Both the position numbers and the translations under genes were made by a program. Shown in pieces: positions 8,560 through 16,918 of a stretch of DNA of 64,000 nt (position 1 is its first letter; each line of letters begins with the position of its first letter). Source of the DNA: Alistipes finegoldii DSM 17242 (GTDB taxonomy: Bacteria > Bacteroidota > Bacteroidia > Bacteroidales > Rikenellaceae); contig NC_018011.1 in the NCBI RefSeq assembly GCF_000265365.1, forward strand, positions 3,551,501-3,615,500, written 5' to 3'. Below the pieces are notes generated by a model. The model ran no database searches and was not told the DNA's origin. It saw only the letters and a program-made list of their open reading frames with translations.

Positions 8560-9580
8560 ACCTATTGGCGGAATTAAATTATAAAAGATTTATGTTTAAA
8601 AAGTTGTGCATATTATTGATATTTAGTAAATTAAATGAGATCAAACATTTAATAGACAAATATCGTATGCACAACTTATATGCAATATTCGCAAAATTAC
8701 TGAACATATGCAAACAAATTGCCGGCAATTTAGTCAATGAATCTGGGAATGTGCCAAGACGAGGAGTCGTCCCTAAATTCTCAGACCTTGAAGTAGTGGC
8801 TTTGAACATGGCATCAGAGGCTGTTGGTATTGACAGTGAGTCGCTGTTATTTGCAAATCTACAGGAATATAGAGTTGAAATACCCAACCTTATTTCCCGC
8901 CGACAATACAATGACAGACGTAAAATAACTTCCTCCCTATGTAATGCAATCCGAGAAAGAATGGTTGCTAAAATGGATGGTGGTGAAGACTATTTCTGTA
9001 TTGATTCGAAACCGATAGAAGTATGTCGTATTGCCCGTTCCAAACGTTGCAGTATGGGAAAGAAGGATTTTAGTAAAGCACCTGGGGTAGGCTACTGCGC
9101 ATCACAAAGCATGTATTACTATGGGTATAAACTCCATGCAGTCTGTGGGTTAAGTGGTGTCATCCACTCCTTTGACCTCACTAAGGCAAGTGTGCATGAC
9201 ATTCATTACCTGAAGGATGTGAAAGTGGATTATAGTAATTGTACAGTCATAGGGGACAGAGGATATATAAGTGCCCAAGTGCAATTGGATCTGTTTGAAA
9301 CTGCCAATATCAGATTGGAGGTACCATACAGATGTAATCAAAAAGAATGGAAGCCAACATTCCCAGCTTTTGCCAAAGCGAGAAAAAGAATTGAAACCCT
9401 ATTCTCGCAATTGTGTGACCAGTTTATGATTATAAGGAATTATGCGAAAGATACAGATGGATTGTTTGCCCGGATTATCGGGAAGATTAGCGCACTTACA
9501 ATCCTCCAATATATTAATTACAAAAATGAAAAGCCTATTGGCAGAGTTAAATATGCGCTATTTTAATTCCGCCAACGGGT
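8560..9580. mobile_element. IS982-family insertion sequence, 1021 bp
   Basis: The ends are inverted: ACCTATTGGCGGAATTAAA at the left, and the complement of ACCCGTTGGCGGAATTAAA at the right (17 of 19 matching, 14 contiguous). A 5-bp direct repeat flanks the element. It carries one transposase gene on the plus strand. A second imperfect copy of the terminal repeat lies inside the right end at 9534-9550 (TTGGCAGAGTTAAATA), so that end can fold on itself. It lies in the signal-peptide codons of the TPR regulator, in opposite orientation to it. Confidence 0.85.
8667..9566 (+). CDS. IS982-family transposase
   Basis: DDE transposase of about 299 aa. MHNLYAIFAKLLNICKQ is taken as the start; an in-frame ATG at 8592 would add 25 residues that look less conserved. 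Family motifs: FCIDSKPIEVCRIARSKRC (first catalytic Asp), YYGYKLHAVCGLSGVIHSF, VIGDRGYIS (second Asp), and ARKRIETLFSQLCDQFMI (catalytic Glu). The C terminus YALF overlaps the right inverted repeat. No frameshift is visible, so the enzyme looks intact and the element may still be mobile. Close relatives are widespread in Bacteroidales. Confidence 0.88.
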   Translation: MHNLYAIFAKLLNICKQIAGNLVNESGNVPRRGVVPKFSDLEVVALNMASEAVGIDSESLLFANLQEYRVEIPNLISRRQYNDRRKITSSLCNAIRERMVAKMDGGEDYFCIDSKPIEVCRIARSKRCSMGKKDFSKAPGVGYCASQSMYYYGYKLHAVCGLSGVIHSFDLTKASVHDIHYLKDVKVDYSNCTVIGDRGYISAQVQLDLFETANIRLEVPYRCNQKEWKPTFPAFAKARKRIETLFSQLCDQFMIIRNYAKDTDGLFARIIGKISALTILQYINYKNEKPIGRVKYALF

Positions 9581-9594
9581 AATAAGTATTTCAT

Positions 9595-9956
9595 AATTGT
9601 CAAATCTAATCATAAAAATACATATATTTTTTGACATCTATTTCTGAAAGAAAATTATATCGAAAAATTCTTAAATTTGATAATATATTGACTTGCCATT
9701 TTATCATCGATATATTTTATTCATCTTAAATAAAAACAGAAGACGAGTACAAGGTTCAGCACTTTGTAATCGTCCAGCTGTTATATTGTTATAAAGAATA
9801 TTATCTAATTTTATTACCCTTGATGCTTTTCAGTATAATTTGCCTATCGCGAAAATTTTCCGTATCTTGCAAAAGGTTATTTGAAACGCGGTATTTCAGC
9901 GCAACAGACTGAAAACAAACCGTTGCCTTTTCGTTACCTACTATCTTATACAAAAA
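9595..9956. other. AT-rich intergenic region upstream of the broken regulator
   Basis: About 360 bases with no credible gene. On the minus strand TAGATTTG at 9601-9608 fits a -7 element just upstream of the regulator ATG, but I find no matching -33. GC content rises abruptly to the right of about 9990, where the chromosome-like genes begin. Confidence 0.45.
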
Positions 9957-9986
9957 TGTAACGACCCGATGAATCAGGTCGTTACA
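9957..9986 (-). terminator. Terminator of the trx-aldose epimerase transcript
   Basis: Ten-base arms TGTAACGACC and GGTCGTTACA with a 10-base loop; on the minus strand a T-run follows. It sits about 80 bases beyond the aldose epimerase stop codon. Confidence 0.75.
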
Positions 9987-10065
9987 TCACTTTAATCCCA
10001 CACCCCGAAAGGCCCGCTGTCTGCCTTGAAGAATCCGTACGGATTCCCCGTTTCGTAAAGGCAGG

Positions 10066-11058
10066 TCACTTGGCATACAGCCGGAACTTCATGCGCCAGC
10101 TTTCGCCCGGAGCGATCGCCTGAAAACCTTCGGCCGCAGGGTCCGCGGCGTTCGGGGCGTTCGTCGTCCACGACTGCGGTTCGGGACAGCAGTAGGGCAC
10201 CCGGCCGCCGTTGTTCCAGATCGTCCAATAGGTCGTCTGCCGATCGACCTCGTAGAAAGTGCGGACGCCCGTACGGAGATTCTCGACCAGCGCACCCCGG
10301 AAAGGCTTGCCGTCCACCTCGATTTCGCGCAGCGTGAAGCCCGCTTCGATCGGTTCGCAGTCCGTTACCCGCAATCCGCCTTCGCGCAGTCTGGCGAACT
10401 GTTCCGACAACGGCAACTTACGCCCTGTCGGGATATTACGCCCGCTCATCTCAACTTGTTCTCCAACTGCGACGCGCATCACATAATCCGCCGCCTCACC
10501 GCCCGCAAAGGGAATCTGCATCGGCGTATGAAACCCGACGCCCACGGGCATCGACTCCGCACTGCGGTTGGCGAACATCACCTCCTGCTCCAGCCCTTGG
10601 GTCGTAAGGCGGAAAGTGATCTTGCATTTGAACTCATGCGGAAAATCGCGGAAAATCGCGTCGTTTCCGGCGTTCGAATAGTAGCGGCACTCCACCAGCA
10701 CCTCCTCCCCGGTCTCCCAAGCCTTCGACACGGCGAAAGGCTGGCTCTTGAGGATGCCGTGGTGGTAATGGTGCTCTTTGGCGTTCGTGATGGGAAAGCG
10801 GTAAGTCCGGCCGCCGAACGTATAACGCCCGTCCTCGATCCGGTTGGGCGGAAACAGGATCGGCAGTCCGAAGACATGCGGCCGTCCCTTGAACGTTTCG
10901 ACCTCGTCGTCGGCCGGCGCCCGCAGAATCTCGGCGCCCAGCCGCGTATTGGTCAGCCGGATGAGGTTTGCGCCCATGCCCGGAATCAGCAGGGCCGTAT
11001 AGTCGCCTTTCGAGAACTCGACGGCCTGCATCCCATGCCAGTCGGTACTGCGGAGCAT
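10066..11058 (-). CDS. Aldose 1-epimerase family protein
   Basis: A 330-aa cytosolic protein of the galactose-mutarotase-like fold; family members interconvert alpha and beta anomers of sugars. Recognisable features are LLIPGMGANLIRL near the N terminus, the sugar-binding histidine cluster KEHHYHHGIL (about 95-104), GVGFHTPMQIPF (second conserved His, about 176), and CCPEPQSWTTNAPN near the C terminus. There is no signal peptide. It begins one base after the thioredoxin stop codon, so it is co-transcribed with trx and probably dnaE. The exact substrate is not evident; this subgroup may act on a modified or phosphorylated sugar. Confidence 0.85.
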   Translation of the reverse strand: MLRSTDWHGMQAVEFSKGDYTALLIPGMGANLIRLTNTRLGAEILRAPADDEVETFKGRPHVFGLPILFPPNRIEDGRYTFGGRTYRFPITNAKEHHYHHGILKSQPFAVSKAWETGEEVLVECRYYSNAGNDAIFRDFPHEFKCKITFRLTTQGLEQEVMFANRSAESMPVGVGFHTPMQIPFAGGEAADYVMRVAVGEQVEMSGRNIPTGRKLPLSEQFARLREGGLRVTDCEPIEAGFTLREIEVDGKPFRGALVENLRTGVRTFYEVDRQTTYWTIWNNGGRVPYCCPEPQSWTTNAPNAADPAAEGFQAIAPGESWRMKFRLYAK

Positions 11059-11059
11059 T

Positions 11060-11374
11060 TTAGAGCAGTTTTTCGATCTTCTCCGCGAGTGCGGCCTTCG
11101 ACGCGGCGCCGACCTGCTTGTCGACCAGCTCGCCGCCCTTGAGGAAGACGATGGTCGGGATGTTGCGCACGCCGTATTTCATCGTGATCTCATCGTTCTC
11201 CTCCACGTCGCATTTGCCGATCAGCACGCGGCCCTCGTATTCGGCGGCGAGTTCGTCCACAATGGGAGCGATCGTGCGGCACGGACCGCACCACTCGGCC
11301 CAGAAGTCGATGACGACGGGGAGCTCCGATGAAATTACTTCCTGAAAATTCTCTTTCGTGATTGCTAAAGCCAT
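11060..11374 (-). CDS. trxA: Thioredoxin
   Basis: A 104-aa thioredoxin with the canonical active site WAEWCGPC (cysteines at 29 and 32), the conserved cis-proline in VRNIPTIVFLKGG, and the terminal helix KAALAEKIEKLL. Length and motifs are those of cytosolic TrxA, which reduces protein disulfides using thioredoxin reductase. There is no signal peptide or extra domain. It lies 23 bases after dnaE and one base before the aldose epimerase gene, suggesting a single leftward transcript. Confidence 0.95.
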   Translation of the reverse strand: MALAITKENFQEVISSELPVVIDFWAEWCGPCRTIAPIVDELAAEYEGRVLIGKCDVEENDEITMKYGVRNIPTIVFLKGGELVDKQVGAASKAALAEKIEKLL

Positions 11375-11397
11375 AATTATTAAGTTTTAAAATGTTA

Positions 11398-14300
11398 TTA
11401 TGCGATGGAATACTTTATCTCGTTATCGTCCAGATACGAAACCAGCGACTGCGTCAGGCTCACCTTGTGGCTCTTCGAGAAGAGACTGAGCGAAACATGC
11501 GCTTCGCGGTCGATCACGCTGATGCGGAAAAGGGTCTCGCCCTTTGCCTCCTTCACCTTCTCCGTCAATTCGCGTACCAGCGTCGGGGTTACGTCCTCGA
11601 CGGGCAGCAGCACGTTCATCTCCTTGATCATCGTGTCGCGCATCTCCGAGAGCTGCACCATCGAGATGATCTTGAACTCCAGCTCCTTGTCGTTATAGGG
11701 TTTGGGCTGGACCCGTCCCCGGACGAAGAGGAAATAATCCGAGAAGAGGTACTTGCGGAAATTCTCGTAATCCCTGCTGAACAGCGCGAATTCATGCGTG
11801 CCGTTGTAATCCTCCAGCACGAATTTGCCCCACGGCTTGCCGGTCTTGGTGATGAGGTTCTGCACGCTGACGACCATACCCGCGACAGCTATCTCCTGCC
11901 CCTTGAGCGCTTCGAGGTTTTCCAGCTCCGTGAGCTGGGTCTTGCACATGTGGTTGATGATGATCTTGTAGTCGTCGAGCGGGTGCGCCGAGAGGTAGTG
12001 ACCGATCATCTCGCGCTCCTTGGCGAGCGTTTCGAGCTGGCTCCAATCGGCGCATGCGGGCAGCACGGGGCGCTGGATGTCAACGTGTCCGCCGCCGCCG
12101 AAGAGGCTCTGCTGGGCGTTGTTCTTCTCGGCCTGAAAACGCTGGCCGTAACGCATCAGCTGCTCGATGAAGGTCACGCCCGTATTGTCGCGCGCGTCCG
12201 CACCGAAGAACTTGCCGCGGTGGAAGCCCGATATCGAGTCGAAACCTCCGGCATAGGCCAGATTCTCGAAACACTTGCGGTTTACGGCCGAGAAGTTCAC
12301 ACGCTCCATCAGGTCGTATATGTCCTTGAAACGGCCGTTGGCGTTGCGCTCCGCGATGATGCTCTCCACGGCGGCTTCGCCGACGCCTTTCACGGCCTCC
12401 AGACCGAAGCGCACGTCGCCCGCCTTGTTGGACGAGAAGGTGCGCATCGACTCGTTGATGTCCGGACCGAGCACACGGATTCCCATGCGCTTGCACTCGT
12501 TCATGTAGAGCGTGAGCTGCTTGATGTCCGCGAGGTTTCGGCTCAGCAGGGCCGCCATGAACTCCGAAGGGTAGTGGGCCTTCAGGTAGCCGGTCTGGTA
12601 AGCGACATAGGCATAGCAGGTCGAGTGCGACTTGTTGAAGGCATAGGAGGCGAACGCCTCCCAGTCGCCCCAGATCTTGTCGCAGATCTTCTCGTCATGT
12701 CCGCGCTGCTTACACCCCTCGATGAACTTGGGCTTCATCTTGTCCAGCACGTCGCGCTTCTTCTTACCCATGGCCTTGCGCAGCGTGTCGGCCTCGCCGC
12801 CCGTGAAGCCGGCGAGTTTCTGCGACAGCAGCATGACCTGCTCCTGATAGACCGTGATGCCGTAGGTGTCGTTCAGATACTCCTCCATGTCGGCGATCTC
12901 GTAGGTCACCGGCTCCTGCCCGTGCTTGCGGGCGATGAAGTTGGGAATGTACTCCATCGGGCCGGGCCGGTAGAGGGCGTTCATGGCGATCAGGTCCTCG
13001 AAGCGGTTGGGCTTCAGGTTGCGCAGGTGCTTTTTCATACCGGGGGACTCGAACTGGAACAGGCCGGTCGTGTCGCCGCGGGCGAAAACCTCGTAGGTCG
13101 GCGCGTCGTCGAGCGAAATGCCGTCTATGTCCACATCGACGCCGTGCACCGCCTTGACGTTCTCCACGGCGTCCTTGATGATCGACAGCGTGCGCAGTCC
13201 CAGAAAGTCCATCTTGATCAGGCCGACGCTTTCGACCTCCTTGCCCTCGAACTCCACCACGTTCAGCTCGGCATCCTTGGCAATGGCCATCGGCGCGAAC
13301 TTTTCGAGGTCGTCCTGACCGATGATCACGCCGCAGGCATGCACGCCCGTCTGGCGGATCGAGCCCTCCAGCTTCTCGGCGTATTTGAGCGTATTGCGGA
13401 TCAGCTGGTTGGGCGACTCGCGCTCGGCGGCCAGCTCCGGAGACTCCTTGTAGACGAAATCGAACGGCGTCTCGCCGTGTTTCTTGTCGGGCGTGACCTT
13501 GTCGGGCACCAGCTTCGAAAGGCGGTCGCTTTCCGAGAGGGCCAGCTTCTGCACGCGGGCGACGTCCTTGATGGCCATCTTGGGGGCCATCGTGCCGAAC
13601 GTCACGATCTGGGCCACGCGCTTCTGGCCGTACTTCTGCACGCAGTAGCGCAGCACGTCGGCGCGGCCGTCCTCGTCGAAGTCCACATCGACATCGGGGA
13701 GGGAGATGCGTTCGGGATTGAGGAAACGCTCGAACAGCAGGTCGTATTTCAGCGGGTCGATATTGGTGATCTTCAGACAGTAGGCGACCACCGAACCGGC
13801 GGCCGAGCCACGGCCGGGTCCCACCGACACGCCCATTTCGCGTGCGGCGCGGATATAGTCCCACACGATCAGGAAGTAGCCCGGAAATCCCATCCACTCG
13901 ATCGTGCTCAGCTCGTATTTGATGCGCTCCTCGGTCTTTTCGTCCAGCACGTCGCCGTAACGCATGTGCGCGCCCTTGTAGGTCAGGTCCTTGAGGTAAC
14001 AGTACTGTTTGGCGACCATCAACCGGTCCGAAAGCTCCTTGTCGCCGGCCACCAGCTCCTCCAGCTCCGGAACGGTGGCGCAGGCGCCGATCTTCGCCAG
14101 CATCTCCTCGTCCTCGATCTTCTTGACGAACGACTCGCGCAGTTCGCCGAGGGCGATCGGGAAATCCTCCGGCGGCGGGAAGTTGGGCATCAGCGGGGCG
14201 TGCGTCAGCTTGTAATCCTCGCACTTGTCGGCGATTTCGAGCGTCGTGGCCAACGCTTCGGGATGGTCCGGGAAGAGCGCCGCCATCTCTTCGGGCGACT

Positions 14301-15054
14301 TGAGATACTCTTGAAACGTATAGCGCATACGGTTCGGATCGTCCAGATCGCGGCCCGTATTGAGACAGATCAGATGGTCGTGCGCCACGGCATCCTCGGC
14401 GAGGATGAAGTGCACGTCGTTCGAACAGATATACTTGACGCCGTATTTGGCCGCCAGCTCCAGAATCACCTTATTGACGCGCAGCTGGTTTTCGTAGACG
14501 TCCGCGTCCTTCTGCGGATCGCCCGAAGGGTGCAGCTGCAGTTCGAGGTAATAGTCTTCGCCGAAGATGTTCTTGAACCACTGGACCACGCGCTCGGCCT
14601 CCTCGATGTCGTTGTGCATGATGGCCTGCGGCACTTCGCCGCCCAAGCACGCCGAGCAGCAGATCAGCCCCTCGTGATACTGTTCGATCAGCTGCTTGTC
14701 GATACGCGGCTTGTAATAGAATCCCTCGGTAAACGAGTAGGAGACCATCTTGCAGAGGTTGTGATAGCCTTCGAGGTTCTTGGCCAGCAGGATCAGGTGG
14801 TCGCCGGCCTTCTCGTCCTTGTCCTTCTCGAAGCGGTTTTTCACCACGTAGACCTCGCAGCCCAGAATCGGCTTGACCCCGGCGTCCGTGGCGGTATCGT
14901 GGAAGTTCTTGACGCCGTACATGTTGCCGTGGTCGGTAATGGCGATGGCGTTCATGCCGAGGGCCTTGGCCCGCTTGATGAGCGGCTTGATGGCGGCGGC
15001 GCCGTCGAGGATCGAATACTGGGTATGTACGTGCAGATGGACGAAATCGGGCAT
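11398..15054 (-). CDS. dnaE: DNA polymerase III subunit alpha
   Basis: A 1218-aa replicative polymerase catalytic subunit. The N-terminal PHP domain opens with FVHLHVHTQYSILDGAAA and AIAITDHGNMYG. The polymerase core has VGPGRGSAAGSVVAYCL and the catalytic aspartates in LPDVDVDFDEDGRADVL. Further on come the fingers and helix-hairpin-helix region (GLEAVKGVGEAAVESI) and a C-terminal OB-fold plus tau-binding tail. Length is typical of Bacteroidetes DnaE. On the minus strand a -7 element TATCTTTG lies at 15083-15090, 28 bases upstream of the ATG. It is followed by trxA and the aldose epimerase gene. Confidence 0.97.
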   Translation of the reverse strand: MPDFVHLHVHTQYSILDGAAAIKPLIKRAKALGMNAIAITDHGNMYGVKNFHDTATDAGVKPILGCEVYVVKNRFEKDKDEKAGDHLILLAKNLEGYHNLCKMVSYSFTEGFYYKPRIDKQLIEQYHEGLICCSACLGGEVPQAIMHNDIEEAERVVQWFKNIFGEDYYLELQLHPSGDPQKDADVYENQLRVNKVILELAAKYGVKYICSNDVHFILAEDAVAHDHLICLNTGRDLDDPNRMRYTFQEYLKSPEEMAALFPDHPEALATTLEIADKCEDYKLTHAPLMPNFPPPEDFPIALGELRESFVKKIEDEEMLAKIGACATVPELEELVAGDKELSDRLMVAKQYCYLKDLTYKGAHMRYGDVLDEKTEERIKYELSTIEWMGFPGYFLIVWDYIRAAREMGVSVGPGRGSAAGSVVAYCLKITNIDPLKYDLLFERFLNPERISLPDVDVDFDEDGRADVLRYCVQKYGQKRVAQIVTFGTMAPKMAIKDVARVQKLALSESDRLSKLVPDKVTPDKKHGETPFDFVYKESPELAAERESPNQLIRNTLKYAEKLEGSIRQTGVHACGVIIGQDDLEKFAPMAIAKDAELNVVEFEGKEVESVGLIKMDFLGLRTLSIIKDAVENVKAVHGVDVDIDGISLDDAPTYEVFARGDTTGLFQFESPGMKKHLRNLKPNRFEDLIAMNALYRPGPMEYIPNFIARKHGQEPVTYEIADMEEYLNDTYGITVYQEQVMLLSQKLAGFTGGEADTLRKAMGKKKRDVLDKMKPKFIEGCKQRGHDEKICDKIWGDWEAFASYAFNKSHSTCYAYVAYQTGYLKAHYPSEFMAALLSRNLADIKQLTLYMNECKRMGIRVLGPDINESMRTFSSNKAGDVRFGLEAVKGVGEAAVESIIAERNANGRFKDIYDLMERVNFSAVNRKCFENLAYAGGFDSISGFHRGKFFGADARDNTGVTFIEQLMRYGQRFQAEKNNAQQSLFGGGGHVDIQRPVLPACADWSQLETLAKEREMIGHYLSAHPLDDYKIIINHMCKTQLTELENLEALKGQEIAVAGMVVSVQNLITKTGKPWGKFVLEDYNGTHEFALFSRDYENFRKYLFSDYFLFVRGRVQPKPYNDKELEFKIISMVQLSEMRDTMIKEMNVLLPVEDVTPTLVRELTEKVKEAKGETLFRISVIDREAHVSLSLFSKSHKVSLTQSLVSYLDDNEIKYSIA

Positions 15055-15178
15055 GGTTCTAACTCCTGTTTTTATGGCTGAACAAAGATAGCGATATTTC
15101 CGCAGATTTCGTGGCAGGGCTATTGCATTTTATCAACAAAATGCTTAACTTTAAATATCCAACCAATACCGAGAAATT

Positions 15179-15388
15179 ATGCAAGACGAAACCATGGTTG
15201 TATTAGCGGAATACAACACCATCACCGAAGCCGAGATCGCCAAATCGATGCTCGACAGCGCAGGTATCTGGTCGATGATCCGCAACGAATATATGTCGGC
15301 CATATACCCCATAGGCACCATGCCCGCACAGGTCGTCGTCCGCGAGGAGGACGCCGAGAAAGCCAAAGCGATGCTGCGGCACAGATAG
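15179..15388 (+). CDS. DUF2007 domain protein
   Basis: A 69-aa protein reading VVLAEYNTITEAEIAKSMLDSAGI, then AQVVVREEDAEKAKAML, the complete DUF2007 pattern (one ferredoxin-like alpha/beta unit, sometimes described as a putative signal-transducing domain). There is no signal peptide or membrane segment. It is a single-gene unit, divergent from dnaE, and ends in a strong terminator six bases after the stop. The molecular function of the family is not established. Confidence 0.8.
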   Translation: MQDETMVVLAEYNTITEAEIAKSMLDSAGIWSMIRNEYMSAIYPIGTMPAQVVVREEDAEKAKAMLRHR

Positions 15389-15393
15389 AACGG

Positions 15394-15429
15394 CAAGAGC
15401 TTCCGGAGGTTCCGGAAGCTCTTGTTTTA
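15394..15429 (+). terminator. Terminator after the DUF2007 gene
   Basis: A 14-base stem (CAAGAGCTTCCGGA and its inverse) with a three-base loop, followed by TTTTA. Confidence 0.85.
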
Positions 15430-15511
15430 TCGTCGGGGCGGTCGGCCCGCCAACGGGACGGTCTCACGCTTCCGCCGGCCGGATTCGTCTCCGCCCGGCG
15501 TTCCGGGAGCG

Positions 15512-16157
15512 TCATTCGGCCATCCCCAGAAAATTGACCCCGTATTCATAGGCGGTCCGCTGGGGCACTCCGCGCACCTTGCGGGGCGTCCATTTGCCCT
15601 TACTGCTCCTGATGACGCGGATCATCTCGCGCGACAGCTTCTCGTCGGGCGACTTGATTACCTCGCCGATGGTGATTTTCCCGTCGGGTTCGATGTAGAA
15701 GCGCACGCGCACGACGCCTTCGCCCTTCGCGCCGCGGCCGGTGAACCTTCCGTCATAACGCAGGCGCATCGTCAGCCGCCAGCTGTAGGTCGTCGGCTTC
15801 CCGTCCTTCATCGCCGGAGTCCACTTTTCGAGCCGCCCCAGCGCCTCGGTCATCGCCTCGCGCGTGGGGGGCGTCGCCGGCTCCACGCCGACCGAATCCT
15901 TTCCTTCGCACGTGTTGTCCAGAAACCGCCACTGCGTCACATTTCCCGTCTCATCGACCGTAAAGCCAACGACGACCTGCGACGAAAACTCGGCGGCGGG
16001 AATCTGCGCCGCATCGACGATCTTCTCGGTCTCGCCGATAAGACGCGCCATAAAAACGCTTCGCATCCGACCCCTGAAAGCGGGGCGGCACGGTCTCCTG
16101 AGCCGCGGCGCCGCACCACACGGCCAGCGCCGACAAACAGATAGCCATTCGCTTCAT
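15512..16157 (-). pseudogene. TonB-C-like periplasmic protein, frameshifted
   Basis: ATG at 16155-16157 begins a clear signal peptide, MKRMAICLSALAVWCGAAAQ, but its frame ends soon after a run of five A (T on the coding strand) at 16052-16056. With four instead of five the frame continues SDAKRFMARLIGETEKIVD and runs to the stop at 15512. The rest contains two TonB-C-like beta/alpha modules: VVVGFTVDETGNVTQWRF to WTPAMKDGKP, and VRVRFYIEPDGKITIGEV to WTPRKVRGVP. It would be an exported protein of about 214 aa. The shift is either a true mutation, slippage, or a sequencing error. It lies about 20 bases after aroE on the same strand. Confidence 0.7.
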
Positions 16158-16177
16158 ACTGCTGTTGTTTTTCAAGG

Positions 16178-16915
16178 TCATTCGTTCCAAATCCGCCACG
16201 AGGCCTCGGCCTGTTCGCACAGCATCGTTTCGCCGTTGAGAATATGCGCCCCCCGCTGACGTCCGTAGTCGAGGAACTGCGTCAGGGGCGGGTTGTACAC
16301 CAGATCCAACAGATAGTGTCCGGGCGTCACGAAACCGTAGGGAATCCGCGGCGCGGCATCGACGGCGGGGTAGGTCCCCACGGGCGAAGCGTTGACGATC
16401 AGACGGCTCCGCTCCACGACTTCGCACGGCAGATCGTCGTAGGTATAGTTGCCCTTCGCCGTGTCGCGCGACACCAGATCGAACGGGATTCCGCGCTCGG
16501 CCAACACATACTGCACGGCCTGCGAAGCGCCGCCCGTCCCCAGCACCAGCGCATGTTCGGGCTGTTCCCCGCCCAGCAGTTCGTCGAGCGAGGCGCGCAG
16601 TCCGACCACATCCGTATTATGGCCCGTCAGCGAGCCGTCGGCCGCACGGCGCACACAGTTCACGGCCCCGATCATCCGGGCGTCGTGGGAAAGGGCGTCG
16701 AGCAGCGGCATCACCTCGCGTTTGTAAGGTATCGTGACGTTGAATCCGCACAGGTCGGGCGTACGGGCCAGCAACCCCTCCAGCGCGCCGATGTCCGGCA
16801 GTTCATACAGCGCATAGGCGCAGTCCGCAATCCCTTCCCGCTCGAATTTGGCGGCGAAATAGGCAGCCGAAGCCGAGTGCCCCAGCGGGCGTCCGATCAG
16901 TCCGTAACGACGCAT
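16178..16915 (-). CDS. aroE: Shikimate dehydrogenase
   Basis: A 245-aa NADP-dependent enzyme reducing 3-dehydroshikimate to shikimate in aromatic amino-acid synthesis. Motifs: the substrate site LIGRPLGHSASA (3-14), the conserved lysine in GFNVTIPYKREVMP, the Asn/Asp pair AVNCV and GHNTDVVGL, the nucleotide-binding loop LVLGTGGASQAV, and the C-terminal NGETMLCEQAEASW. It is slightly shorter than E. coli AroE, as usual in Bacteroidetes. It starts three bases after the DUF368 stop codon, so the two are translationally close, and the broken TonB-like gene follows. Confidence 0.93.
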   Translation of the reverse strand: MRRYGLIGRPLGHSASAAYFAAKFEREGIADCAYALYELPDIGALEGLLARTPDLCGFNVTIPYKREVMPLLDALSHDARMIGAVNCVRRAADGSLTGHNTDVVGLRASLDELLGGEQPEHALVLGTGGASQAVQYVLAERGIPFDLVSRDTAKGNYTYDDLPCEVVERSRLIVNASPVGTYPAVDAAPRIPYGFVTPGHYLLDLVYNPPLTQFLDYGRQRGAHILNGETMLCEQAEASWRIWNE

Positions 16916-16918
16916 GGC

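Larger units (their letters stand above)
6911..9594 (-). pseudogene. TPR / transmembrane / HTH regulator, broken by an IS and a frameshift
   Basis: Joining the pieces restores one gene. ATG at 9592-9594 starts MKYLLSFLTGFLLFSCGN, a lipoprotein-like signal, but only after removing the 1021-bp insertion and one copy of AATAA. A tetratricopeptide domain follows (8554 down to about 7580; for example YYLGLVYSRIGEVYSEQMNF and TLNIANAYSSLGDNDNAVKYY). Near 7575-7580 the frame is lost: the TPR frame stops at 7507, whereas the shifted frame gives ISISNRAEGKYYKEQTAF, a membrane segment (IVGLLICTVAIFLIYYY), a coiled coil and a C-terminal DNA-binding HTH (FKPADIDLLCYIYAGFS and VSNVYNRKSRLKARI). This is a common Bacteroidetes regulator layout. 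A one-base loss explains the shift. It probably controlled the genes to its left. Confidence 0.85.

Noticed and set aside
8560..9580. IS boundaries at 8565 and 9575 (the 14-bp exact inverted repeat only)
   Set aside because: Those limits leave no target duplication. Extending to ACC at both ends gives a 5-bp duplication and restores the interrupted signal peptide.
11392..15081. A 1229-codon open frame on the plus strand opposite dnaE
   Set aside because: It mirrors dnaE codon usage (GC-rich third positions make the opposite frame open), shows no motifs, and its product is a low-diversity L/V/H/R-rich chain. The dnaE protein is unmistakable.
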